A stretch of 64,000 nt of DNA, taken from NCBI RefSeq assembly GCF_902686445.1, contig NC_062214.1, positions 41,363,454-41,427,453 of the forward strand, given 5' to 3'. Position 1 is the stretch's first letter; each line of letters begins with the position of its first letter. The stretch comes from Sciurus carolinensis (lineage: Eukaryota > Chordata > Mammalia > Rodentia > Sciuridae). The translations under genes were made by a program, and so were the position numbers. The notes under the pieces are model-generated. The model was not told where the DNA came from. It did not search any database and worked only from the letters and a program-made list of their open reading frames with translations. Positions 24,616-35,900 of the stretch are shown piece by piece.

Positions 24616-24646
<31 letters not shown>
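24616..24646. repeat. (GT)n microsatellite
   Basis: About 15 GT units directly preceding a short tandem repeat. Confidence 0.95.
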
Positions 24647-24648
<2 letters not shown>

Positions 24649-24660
24649 GGTGGGTATATA

Positions 24661-24755
24661 CATTTGTATATACATTTATTTAGCCTAAAACACATTTATA
24701 TATACATTTATTTAGCCTAAACACATTTGTATATACATTTATTTAACCTAAATTA
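24661..24755. repeat. Three tandem 31-32 bp units
   Basis: Units start at 24661, 24693 and 24724. Each contains TATACATTTATTTA followed by GCCTAAA or ACCTAAA, with few differences between copies. Confidence 0.9.
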
Positions 24756-24941
24756 TCTTTTTACATAAATTGAAGTTAAAAAAAAATACTGAAACTGATA
24801 AGACTTTCTCATTTGACAAACTCTAAGATCTCAAACACTAAAGAATCTGATAGCTGAACTATTTTGTTTTATCAATAAATGATTTTAAGCCTGTTCTATT
24901 AGGAATTAGAAGATGAAACAAGACAACAGAAGACTATGGGA

Positions 24942-25164
24942 GCCAGGTCTGGTGGCACATGTCTGTAATCCCAGCAGCTTGGGAGGCTGATGCAGAAAGA
25001 TCACAAATTCAAAGTCAGCTTTAGCAAAAGTGAGGTACTAAGCAACTCAGTGAGACCCTGTCTCTAAAAAATAAAATACAAAATAGGGTTGGGGATGTGG
25101 TTCAGTGGTCAAGTGCCCTTGAGTTTAATCCCGGGTACCTTAAAAAAAAAAAAAAAAAAAAAAA
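24942..25164 (+). mobile_element. B1-ID composite SINE
   Basis: GCCAGGTCTGGTGGCACATG opens the B1 half and GGGATGTGGTTCAGTGGTCA lies in the ID half. It ends in about 23 A bases. Confidence 0.9.
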
Positions 25165-25729
25165 TCAATACTGGGGAAATGTCTTTTAGCACTAGAAAGT
25201 GACCTCCACAAGGGTGGGGATTTTTGCTTTGCTCATTGGATATATCCAGTGACTAGAACTATATATAATAAGTAAGATGCTCCTGATAAACATGTGCTCA
25301 GGAAGGAAAGAAGGGATGGATAAACGAAGAAGTGAATGGAAGAAATAAACTGAGGAAAGTTGGGAAGTCATTATAGGGAGAATATTTTCAAACTTACAGT
25401 AAGGCTAAGAATTTATCAACATAGGCAACAATTTCCAGTTTATTAGAATGTTAGCATGCCGAAATAAAGTTCACCAGTTTTTATACTTTCTTCCTCAAAA
25501 ACGTTTCAGAAATGTGAAAATAAAGTTTTTAAAGGTCAGAAATGCAGATCACAGGAAGCTATTGAGTTTCTAAAGGCATACCTTGCACATAGCCAGCACT
25601 AATAAGCAGGTGCTGAATTGGACTAAGTGAAAACCAAAAGAGAAAGAGCACCGACTTATATAATTCCCACTGCAACCAATCTATGAGTAGCTGAATGCTT
25701 GCAAAGTTAATGCCTTATCTTCATGTAGA
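25165..25729. other. Unassigned intron sequence
   Basis: No exon or repeat recognised. Confidence 0.5.
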
Positions 25730-25930
25730 CAAATGAGCTCAAGAGTCCACACAGTCCTGTGAGACCTAACAATGTTCTGTCCAATGACGAACTGTACATA
25801 TGACAGTGGTCACATTATCATGCAATGGTGTTCCAACCATCTGAGTCTGTGCTATGATGCTAGCACAGTGTTGAAAGGGCTTACCCACATATTTCTCAGA
25901 ACATGTACCTGTCATTATGCCACGCATAAT
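25730..25930 (-). mobile_element. Possible DNA-transposon end
   Basis: CACATATTTCTCAGAACATG and CCTGTCATTATGCCACGCAT, with CAATGACGAACTGTACATATG upstream, resemble a widespread mammalian short DNA-transposon family. Subfamily not assigned. Confidence 0.35.
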
Positions 25931-28305
25931 GGCAAAAACTGTGTGTAGGCAACACGTGTGACTGTCTGTCAGAATTCTGAATCACTGAATGCCCCAACAG
26001 TTGTTGATGAGGAAACTTATAACCCAAGGCAGAAAGAGATACCTCATCTTAGATCCAAAATATGGGGGAAACCAATATCCATAAATAAAATCCTACCCAA
26101 GACCTATCCCCAGTTTCAATTCTTATACCAAAGAGAGCTCAAGATTAAATGGCATTTAAAAAGGAGATTCCATCAAAAAAATAATAAAATCATTGTTTCC
26201 CCCAGTTTTGTTTGTAGGTTTTCTATAAACCAAAGGATTCAAAGCCCAGGGAAGCAGGAATCCAGAGAACCACAGGAAACTTGTTCCACAAACCTAACCT
26301 GACACGAGCCTGCTGAGCAACAGCCCCAGTTATTAGTACTACTTCCAAATGCATTACGTTCCCAACACACATCCTCTGCACAAAATGGAAAACTGAAGAC
26401 AGCAAGGGAAAAAAATCTTTTACAGGTTGCTATAATCTTCCACAGACAAAAAGTTCAGCTGACTGATTCTATCATAAAACAGAAATAAGTTGGTTGATAG
26501 CATGCCTCTCCATGAAATTTAAACTCAGAAAATCTTAAGCCAGGAAAGGATTCCAATTTCATTTTATTATAGTTCTTGTTAGTTAAAAGACTCTGAGAGT
26601 AAAAGGTTCTCTTCTATCAAAGTGTTATCCATTCCTGTTGTAGGCTTGTAGTACCCTGCCTTTCTATTTTCCCAGAGAAGGAATACCAAAATGCCAGAGT
26701 AAATTATCATTTGCATCATGATCCCATCATGATATGAGTTCAAAGATGCTCTGGCCTCCACATTCAGTACAACACACACTAGTTGTTTACAGTGTTGAAC
26801 ATATGTAATAATAACATATAATTAAAATCTGAAGGAAAACAGCTTCAACTTACACTCATCCAAGTAGCTCACTTTCCAAGGAAACCCTTCTCCTTGGATG
26901 TCTATGGCCTATGGTACCTGTGTCATTCCTCCCTGGCATGGTCAAAAGCCCAGTGCAGGGCAATAAAAACACAAAACCCAGTCAGATGCTGGAGCAATCC
27001 AAGGCTATATTTTCTGCAAGAAAGATAAGCTGTTTCTTAAAAAGTGAGAAGAATAACCAAAGCTGGAGGGAAAAAAACTGCAAGCGCTCACAGGGCTGCA
27101 AGCACTACACTGCAGCTCTGCTCTGGACAGACACTCACAGGGGCCATTTTCCCTTCTGTCGCACCATCTGTCAGGTGGCTGCCAGCTTTATGCTACAGTC
27201 CTAACCGTCTGTGATTTATTTTGAAGCACAGAGCTCAAGGAGTTCTTTGGAAGTCAGATAACACACCTTGGGCATTTTTCTTTAACCATCTATAAAATGC
27301 TGGAACAGAGAAAATGAAATGTGTACAAAGCAGATAAACCAGAAAGAGGCATAAATGTGGCAGTGGCATAAGAGAAAGTGGGAATGGAGATAGAATTTTG
27401 GGAGTCTTCCTTTTAAAGGATGATCTGAAAAAATTCATCAGCAATAAAACATTGGGATTTGTAAAAAGCCAAGTGGAAAGGTACATGGGAGGGTTGCTGA
27501 GCAGTCTCTTCATACACCACTTCCTACAGTAAGCAATCAGGACAACATTGTGATGATGCCAAATGAGAACCAAGGCAAAGGACCTTAGGAGGCCCTGGAT
27601 GCCAAGGCTTGTAAGAAGTTGGATTTATCACAACATTAACTTTCCATGTCCCAAGAGAGTCACCACAGCGGAAGACAAATTCAGCCAGGAGGGAAATCAC
27701 ACTGGGACAGCATGCTAAGAGGAGCAGAAAGACTGACACAAAAAGTAAAAAGAGCATATGAACACTCCAAAGCTCGAGGGCTGGTAGCATAGTTAAGAAA
27801 CCAGATGTGGAGCACAATGGGTACCAGAAAAGGTCTCACCATGAAACCAAAACTACTTCAGTATTTAAACCCAAGGGACTTCAATACAGGGAACTAAATG
27901 CTCAGCTAAAGAAAGAACTGGAAATCTATCTGGGACAGGGAGGCCACACACAGAGACAACAGGAGGAAGCCAGTACAATCACTAGGTGAGGGGCAGAGAG
28001 AGGGAGATGTTGCAGGAGACTAGGGTTAAGTCATCAGGCAGAACTGTAAGCACCAAGGGTCAATTATTGTTGGCCGGAACTAGGGCCATGGAGAAGAGAG
28101 GCACCTGCCACTGAAGATGGTTTATGAGGCCAGTCTCCAATTTCCCAGAGGAAGTTTCATAGGGCCTTGGGAAAGTGCAGCCCATAAGACTCAGTCCCCC
28201 ACAGCACAGGGCAGAGCAAAAGAAGGGGAAGAATGGATCTGAGAGCAAAGAAGCTCAATGGCTCTACCTTTCCTAGGCATATCTGAGTTAACACTCAAGC
28301 CTGAC
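25931..28305. other. Unassigned intron sequence
   Basis: No exon or definite repeat. Open frames of 97-114 codons occur at 25958-26302 (+), 27235-27573 (-) and 27524-27817 (-), without family motifs or conserved splice borders. Confidence 0.45.
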
Positions 28306-28309
28306 CTTA

Positions 28310-28440
28310 CAGACACATCACCTAGAGACCTTGCTGAAAGGCAGATTCTGACTCAGAAAGTCTGGAGTGGGGACTCAAAAGAGCTTGAGTTCTAAACAGC
28401 TCGCAGGTGGTGCTGATACTGCTCATTCAGAAGTCACACT
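28310..28440 (+). mobile_element. MER5A-like hAT remnant
   Basis: CATCACCTAGAGACCTTGCT, CAGATTCTGACTCAGAAAGT, CTGGAGTGGGGACTC and AGGTGGTGCTGATACTGCTC follow MER5A order. Confidence 0.65.
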
Positions 28441-28678
28441 GTGAATAGCCAAGGATCAAACTGATCTATATGAAGGACAGTGCTATTATCTAAAGGAATT
28501 TAGACATAATTCTCTCGAGAATAAAAATACGCAATCAAATATGAGATTTTCAAATAGAAATGAAAAAAAAATGGGAGGGATGGTATACACTGAAGCATTA
28601 CTAGGGCAGAAATGCTCCCCACACAATACTTCATGGTGTTTTGCCTACCAGGTCCCTAAATCTGTATAGTTCAAGATT

Positions 28679-29032
28679 GTTAGGGCTGAATTGTTTCACC
28701 CCAAAATTCATGGTGAAGCTCTAGGCCCTGGTACCTCAGAATGTGACTATATTTATAGACTGGACTGATAAGTAAGTTAAAATTAATTGACTAAGGTGAT
28801 TAAGTTGAACTGAGGTCATTAGGGTGGGCCATAATCCAGAGTGACTATTGCCATTATAAGAGGTGATTAGGACACAAGAGGGAGACCAGAGATGCAGACA
28901 TACAAAAGAAAGGCCACATGAGGAAAATAGAGGAGGTAGCCATCTGCAGGCTGAGGAGAGAAGCCTCAGGAGAAACCAACCATGCCAACATTTTGATCTT
29001 GCACTTCTAGTCTGAGCAGATTAATACAAAGG
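28679..29032 (+). mobile_element. MLT1-like MaLR solo LTR
   Basis: GTTAGGGCTGAATTGTTTCA, GGTACCTCAGAATGTGAC, GAGGTCATTAGGGTGGGCC and GAAACCAACCATGCCAAC follow the order of an MLT1/MST-class LTR. It ends near TAATACAAAGG. Confidence 0.72.
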
Positions 29033-30044
29033 TTTTTATTTAATCCTGTAAATTTTCGTTGTGTGCCTGCTCAGTCTGAAGCAGAGCTGTAGGAGCTGGC
29101 TCAGAGAATGATGAAGAGATATAGTCCATGGCCAGCTCCTTATCTTTTCTGTGTGTATGTGTCGGCAGCAAGAGGGAGAAACCAATACTGCCTAACTTAG
29201 ATGATGGTGAGTACTATTCCAGATATAAAACCAGATGCCATAAAAGCACAGAGGAAAGCAAAATTTGTCCTGAGAAGTAGGGGAGAGGAGAGGAGGAGTG
29301 ATCGGTGGGCCTCAAGGTAGACTCTGACAGAGGCACGAAAAGGCAGAAGCATACCTAGTGACAGAGCAATACTAGCAAAGGCCAAGGGTCTCCAAGAAAC
29401 CCAATTCCCTACTGCTCTCAGCGACCAGCATGTCACCAAGCAGGGCAGGGGTAAGGATGTAGGGAGAACCATGACAGGACAGATGAAAATGAACAGGAGA
29501 TCTCTGCCTTCAAGGTTTGACAAGGGAGCATGAACTTCACAAAATGAAGATTAATGAAAATGAGGAAAACAGATTAAGGGGATAGAAAGGGAGATGTTGA
29601 GCACAGTAAGAGAATTCTGCCTCCTGGCCTAGGACCTACCTCTTTGAGTAAACACACATGTTCTGCTGTCAACTATTTTCAAAGTAATGCTGAGAATTTT
29701 ATAATTTCTTACCCTGTTACCTTGGATATAACGAAGAGGTTGCCATCCACCATTATTTCCAAGCTGGGAACTACAATATATGATAGTTACAGATGAGTGA
29801 TACAGCTCAGTGAATCAGAAAAGAAACTCAGCCTAAGATCCAAGTTCTGAGTTCCATAGATCAAAGCTCAGGTTCTAGCCTCTATTGTCAAGCTGCTCTG
29901 CTTAAACAGTCAGCACCTTCTGTAAAAGCACACATGCACCCAGTGGTCTGACTGTCCCTCCACCCTCGTGCACCAAGACTTGGATTTCGCTCATCCAGAA
30001 CAAGAGAAGCCACAGATTGGATGCAAAAAATAAGGGAACGAAGT
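29033..30044. other. Unassigned intron sequence
   Basis: A 108-codon minus-strand open frame at 29197-29523 shows no motif. No repeat recognised. Confidence 0.45.
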
Positions 30045-30053
30045 TACTCCTTG

Positions 30054-30262
30054 TTTTTTTTATTGGGGGCCAGGGGTAAATGGGGATTGAACTCAGGAGC
30101 ACTCAACCACTGAGCCATATCCCCAGCCCTACTTTGTGTTTTATTTAGAGGTAGGGTCTCATTGAGTTGGTTAGTGCCTTGCCATTACTGAGGCTGGCTT
30201 TGAACTCACCATCCTCCTGTCTCAGTCTCCTAAATCACTGGGTGCCTGCCACCTCGCCCGAC
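30054..30262 (-). mobile_element. B1-ID composite SINE
   Basis: Reverse-oriented: CACTGAGCCATATCCCCAGC, GGTAGGGTCTCATTGAG, GAGGCTGGCTTTGAACTCAC. TACTCCTTG flanks it at 30045-30053 and 30263-30271. Part of the B1 end (GATTACAGG region) is deleted. Confidence 0.88.
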
Positions 30263-30271
30263 TACTCCTTG

Positions 30272-31070
30272 CTTTTGAGCATCCAAGAACCAAGGATATA
30301 GTGATGTCCAGGGAAATTTAAGGGACCTTCAAGAATAATTCAGACTTAAGGGTGTCTTTACTGAACACACTAAGTTTAGACTCCTCCCGCCTGCATGGGG
30401 GGAGGGAAGATCCCTACGTTTCTGAAGCCACTGCAAATGATATATGTTCTCAAGTCTCATAACTGAAACAGGCAATGTAAATATACAGTAAAGATCATTA
30501 CTACTTATTTGGGATAAATTTCATGCAGTACTATGTATTATGATGAAACACAGCAGAAATATAGGAGAGGATTACACAAGCCACACAGATGTATACCCAT
30601 GGAATTGAAATCAGTTTCCAAAGAATGTTTTCAATAAAAGCATTCAAGTGGCACTTTTCTTCACCCCAGCCTGCAGGCACAGTCTTCCAATAAGCTATGA
30701 AGACAGCCCTTAAAATACCAAAGGTGAGCAGAAAAGGACTATAGATTTAAAGCACAAATACCAGCAGAGAAATCTAAAATGGGCTTGCAAGGTCAAGAGA
30801 AGGGGAAATTATGAAATAGCATTTGCCTTCCTCATAACCTTTAACACCTAGCATGTATATTTTTTCCTTCTCATTGGAAAAGTCTTAAAAATAAAGATAA
30901 CAGATTTATGAAAAATGAGATTGGAAGTGAAGGAAATTTGCCTTTTGGGCCCAGGATCTCCTTATAAGGAAAAAAAAAAAAAAGTTAAGAAAAATTTCAG
31001 AGATTTCATCATTGTGACTCTCAAAATTACTTTTGCAGGGACATTATAAAACTCAGTATACCACTACAGT
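30272..31070. other. Unassigned intron sequence
   Basis: No exon or clear repeat seen. Confidence 0.5.
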
Positions 31071-31162
31071 GAGGGGGGACATGGTTCAGTGGTAGAGCAC
31101 TTACCTAGCTTGTGCATGGCCCTGAGTTTGAGCTCTAGCAACACACACACACACACACACAC
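31071..31162 (+). mobile_element. ID SINE with (CA)n tail
   Basis: GACATGGTTCAGTGGTAGAG and GGCCCTGAGTTTGAGCTC are ID text. The tail is (CA)n at 31141-31162. Confidence 0.82.
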
Positions 31163-31560
31163 AGAAAAAAGAAGAAAACCCTATAGTGTCATGAGAGACA
31201 CTGAAGCAGTGGCAGCAGATCAAGTTTATATCTTTCAATTTAGTGCTACAGTGCTTTTGGTGTTACTGGGCACTCCATACAACAATGACTTTTCAAATAG
31301 CTGACTAGTGATAATTTCTTTCTTCCTTAAATGGAGATATTATTCCTCCCTCCTTGGCAAAGTTCCTGAGGAAACTTACATTATACCATGAAAGTTCAAA
31401 AGACTGAGGCTTCAGGGGCTACAGCACATTTTCTTATAGCAGATATAACTTCCCAAAAAATATTGTACCTCTTTGGCAGTATTTATTCCATACCTGGCTA
31501 GTCTGAAATGTGAGTAAAGACTTTGTTTGGTTTCACATGCTAAAATCTCTCAACAAACAT

Positions 31561-31663
31561 GGGCTGGGGTGTAACTCAGTGGCAGAGCACTTGCCTAACA
31601 CAAGCAAAGCCCAGGGTTGATGCCCAGGGCCATGTACATACATACATAAATACATGCATACAT
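31561..31663 (+). mobile_element. ID SINE with TACA-type tail
   Basis: GGGCTGGGGTGTAACTCAGT, GCAGAGCACTTGCCTAACAC and CCAGGGTTGATGCCCAG are ID text, followed by TACATACATA repeats. Confidence 0.85.
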
Positions 31664-32854
31664 CTAACAAAGGAAATGTGGCAGAAGCACAGTATACCTC
31701 AAAATAGTACAATATTCTCATCATAATAAGGAGAAAGAAGGAACGTGAACGTGAAAACCCTCACTTGATATAGTACTTTCTGAAACTGGTAAGAAAATCA
31801 CGGGATCATTGTAACCTGCCGACATTTGGAATTGGGGCACAACCTCTGACCTCATGAGAAACACTTTTATTACCCCTGATCGCCAAGGAGATCTTTAGGA
31901 AGCATTATTCTGGCTCTGCTCTTTGAAACAGTTGTTAGATGCAGACAGAACTCAACTGCTAATCCAGGTTATCAAAATTCGCCTCCCTGAACCAGTGATA
32001 GGATGCATCATTTTGATGTGATGGGGATCCAAACTAGAGTTCTGCCAAGACAGTCAAACCTCATCCATCTAGACTTGCCAACATTAGATAGAGGTTTCAT
32101 TCCTGAGACAGTTCTACTTCAACAGACATCAAAACAAACAAACAAAAAACTCAGATTCAACAGCCTCTGAACTGCCTTACCTTGTGCCAAAAGTCAGGCA
32201 GATAACATCAAAGCACAAACTTTGAAGCTGAAATCAAAGCTGGTGTTACTGACCTCAATAGATGTCAAAGATTTTATACCCAAGTAAGCAAAAAATGGAA
32301 ACATAAAGAAACCAGTATTTTGAAGCACCAACCATGAAAAATGGAGGCTATTCCTGACCTCCATATTTGGCCTCTAAGAATTTTCACAGTAAGTCCTGCC
32401 AGAAACGCATATTAGTATCACAGTCTAGTCCTTGAGACACATGAAAAACATTTTGATAGGAAATTACCAGTTTAGAAATTTCTGAAATATAGTAATACAT
32501 GCAAACATATTCTACAATACTGTCAAGGAAAGCATATTTTTAATTTAATATATTGACTTTAGCAAAAGCAGAAAAACAAAGTGCATGCCCTTGAAGAATA
32601 AATCAAGTCAAGTAAAAGCAAAGATGTTAAGTATCAACATACTCTGGGCATGTTAAAACATACAGCTTTAATGTCTAATAAACTACTTTTCCATTTCTTT
32701 AAAATTAAACCAAACAGTCACTAATTGGCTCAACTAACCTTACTTTAAGCAAAGCACATAATTGCCATGTTTGAGAAGGGGATTAAAAAAAAAAAAAAGG
32801 TTTACCTACTTAAACCAACACATTAAGACTAAAACACCTTTTTATAGTCCTTAC
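31664..32854. other. KIF16B intron, unassigned
   Basis: Sequence immediately downstream of the last visible exon. No further exon identified. Confidence 0.5.
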
Positions 32855-32914
32855 TTTCAAAATATTTTGGGTTTCATTCCACTTATTTGTCCATTCCTTG
32901 GTCAATTCTTGGAC
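32855..32914 (-). CDS. KIF16B: KIF16B post-neck exon 2
   Basis: The exon is 60 bp (20 codons), phase 0 at both ends, with acceptor TTTTAG and donor GTAAGG. It encodes [20 protein letters not shown], a predicted short coiled segment preceding the FHA domain in kinesin-3 proteins. It is the last exon detected; the following intron covers at least the remaining 32.8 kb to the left edge. Confidence 0.9.
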
Positions 32915-35900
32915 CTAAAAAGAAAGTAATTATTTTTTAAAATTAATAAGATTGTTCTTACAGAAAGCTTCCAAATTCTTGTATCTTACACAGATATAAA
33001 TTATAACTTTTTAAATTAGCTAGCAATTTCTACAAAAGATTAGTCACTAAATATAAATCAAACAAGCTGATCTCATCCTACAACCTACATTATTGCAAAG
33101 GAAAAAACTGACAGAAATTGCTGAGTTGCCTAGAATTTTACAATAGTCTTTCATGGTCACTTAACTAAGGTTACTGTGAATTATTAACCAAAATCACAAG
33201 TTCAAGGACGACAATGTCCCACTAAATGGGTTAATTTTTCCTGACTATACTTTGGGTCCTAAGAAATAGTAATTTACTTTTCTTTCTAATTAGATGTAGT
33301 GATTAAATCACCTTGGATGTTGCAGTTTTCTTTTAGGAGATAATGTACTTTTGTAGCTAATTAATGGGGTTTATAAATCTCATTCTATCTTATTTAAAAA
33401 AGGGTGGTTCTTTAATTGACCTCTTAGTAAACGATCTTTCAATAAAAAGCAGCTTCTTTCCACTCAGCTATAACTTTGGGAAGAAAACATTCCCAACTGT
33501 TGATCACGGAACAGTTAGAAATTATTTCTCAATGTTAGTGGAAATTTCCTGCTAGTTCCAGAAAAATTTTCAGATGACCCTAATGATTAATTCATAGGAA
33601 GCAAAGAGTGATGCCAAAGTTGAGAGGTAGAGAAAAAAATGAATGAAAAATATGTTCTATGGATAGAAATAGACCTGGAATAAAAGAGGGCCTTCAGAAA
33701 GCAGAGAGCTGTCCTCTGAGGACCTCTTCCTTTCTGTGCCAGTGTCACTTCTGCCTCTCCTCCTTTCTCCCAGGGCAAACGCCCTACCCACATAAACCTC
33801 CTGGTCTTCCCACCAGTGAGCCACCACATTTAACCAGGACAAGTGGATCCATAAAATACATCTGCTTGCACCCTCACTGCTAGAAGGAGTGACGGTGTAA
33901 GCAGCCATGAAGTACTACCTGGAAAGGGCATTCACGTCAGTAAACTTAAGGAAAGAAAATGTCATGCTGACGAGAACTGGAAGATCAGGAGTGACGGTTT
34001 AACAAGAGAAAACCAAACCTCACCCACCTACAGTCAATCATTCCGTGGCCATTTGTTTTACTCCTCAATTTACCTCAAGTAAGACTGTGGGGGTAACTTT
34101 TTTAAAATAATGTTTCATCTTTTACAAGTTATTGGTGACATAATCTATCATTTTCTTGGTGAAAAACAAAAGAAACAGAAGTGGAAGTCTTTCTAGTTTT
34201 ACTATTTGCTGTTCTCTAAAGCTATGATAAGGCAAGGTTGATTTGTCTGATCCTTCATTGATATCAAGTCCAGACTCACAACAGCAATAAAGTCATGACA
34301 GTATTGGGGTATTTTGTTTTGAAAAAACTTTCAGACAATGACATTCTTGGTCTTCTCTTCCTACAGAAGAGGAAAAGTCTGATATGTTGATTTTACTAAT
34401 TTATACTATCCAGAGTCTCTCATTGGCAATTTACCTGAGAACACAAAGCCTTCGAAACAAATGATTCTGTATTTCACCAACAAATACTCACTGAAGAAAA
34501 GTAAACCAATCAATCCTTTCCAAATTCAATCAAGTAATTCTAAACTTAAAAAAAAAAGTTTAAAAAGATGGCTTGGAATTATTTTTTCATTATATTTAAA
34601 TTGACTAGTCATTTAAAACATTAATAAAAAAATGCAAATGTGTGATATCACCTCTAACAACGTGATCAGGTGATGAGATTTATAGCCAAGCAGATGGCAA
34701 ACAATTAAAAAAGGTCAGCAAAAAACTCTACAAAGACTTCAAAAATGTTACAAACAATATAGGCAGTCATTTCTGTCACAGCATGTGTATTGCATTCAAA
34801 TTAAAATGTTTATTGCTTTCTATTAACTTAACAGGTATTCCAGAAAACTATAATTGAGAGACAATTTAAGACTCTAGCCAGACATTTCATAGCATTCAAA
34901 ATTAGAACCTGAAGCACTAAAATACAAATTTTCATGAGAAAATAGGGATTAAAAAACTAATGTTTGTATACTAATGCTATTATCAGCTTATTAACCAACA
35001 TAATTACCCAGGGAAGTGTCAACAAGTTCCTAAGTACAACTCAATTTATATCTTCCATATTGTATATTCTTGAGTTTTTACCAACAGAATTCAATTATTT
35101 TTTTCTCTGTTTTAATTATTCAGCACCAGGAAGAAAATCCATTTCAAAGATTGTTCTTAAAGTCTGTTTCTCTTCTCCCAGAGGGTGTTATTTTTCAAAA
35201 CAAAAAATAGCACAGAACAAGGTCAGCCATGAAACTGGTTTTCAAAAAGCACCAACCCACCAGTGTTGGCTGCAGCCTGCTTCACCCCCACAGCAGCTCT
35301 CTCTCCTGCTTCCTCACTGCCACTCTCTTCCTGCTTCGACCCTCAGCCAGCTTAACTAAGCAGAGACCTGCTATGTGCTGTACACCTCTGCAGAAATGAA
35401 GTAAAGAAATGACCAAAAGCAAAGCAGTGCCCATTGTAAAGCTGTGAGGACCACTGCTGTTTCATCTGTTTCATGAATGGTGAGTTCCCAATCCCTTCAC
35501 CAGGGACTTCTACCTGCTCAGATTGCCTGAGTGGCCTCTCTGCTTTGTCAGGAGGGCCTGCATGTGAATTTAATCTCAGTTGACCATCATGTGCCACACA
35601 AATCCTATTTATTAAATCACAGAGAAGGTATGCAATACATAAAAAGTCACCTATGCATCTTTAAAAATGGTCCTGGGATTGGGCTTGGGGATATAGTGTA
35701 AGGAAGAAGGAAAGTAAGTACTAGAAAGCATGAATTTTAAAAGTATAGTGTAAATCATCACTTACTCTTGCTTCATTCTGCTGAAGTTTTTCCTCCATAC
35801 TTAAAGCTGTAGGGGAGTCTAAGAGGGCAATCTAAAATTTAAACCACAAAAGACATCAGCAATTAATAAACAGGAAAAACATACTAGAAGGATTATTCCA

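Noticed and set aside
27235..27817. Two adjoining minus-strand frames of 97 and 112 codons
   Set aside because: Hydrophobic but low-information sequence with no motif, splice pattern or promoter; AT/CT-rich chance frames.
1..32854. Further KIF16B exons (FHA domain)
   Set aside because: I looked for the expected continuation after VQELTKEW...NILK on the minus strand and did not find a match. A translated search with KIF16B protein would settle this.
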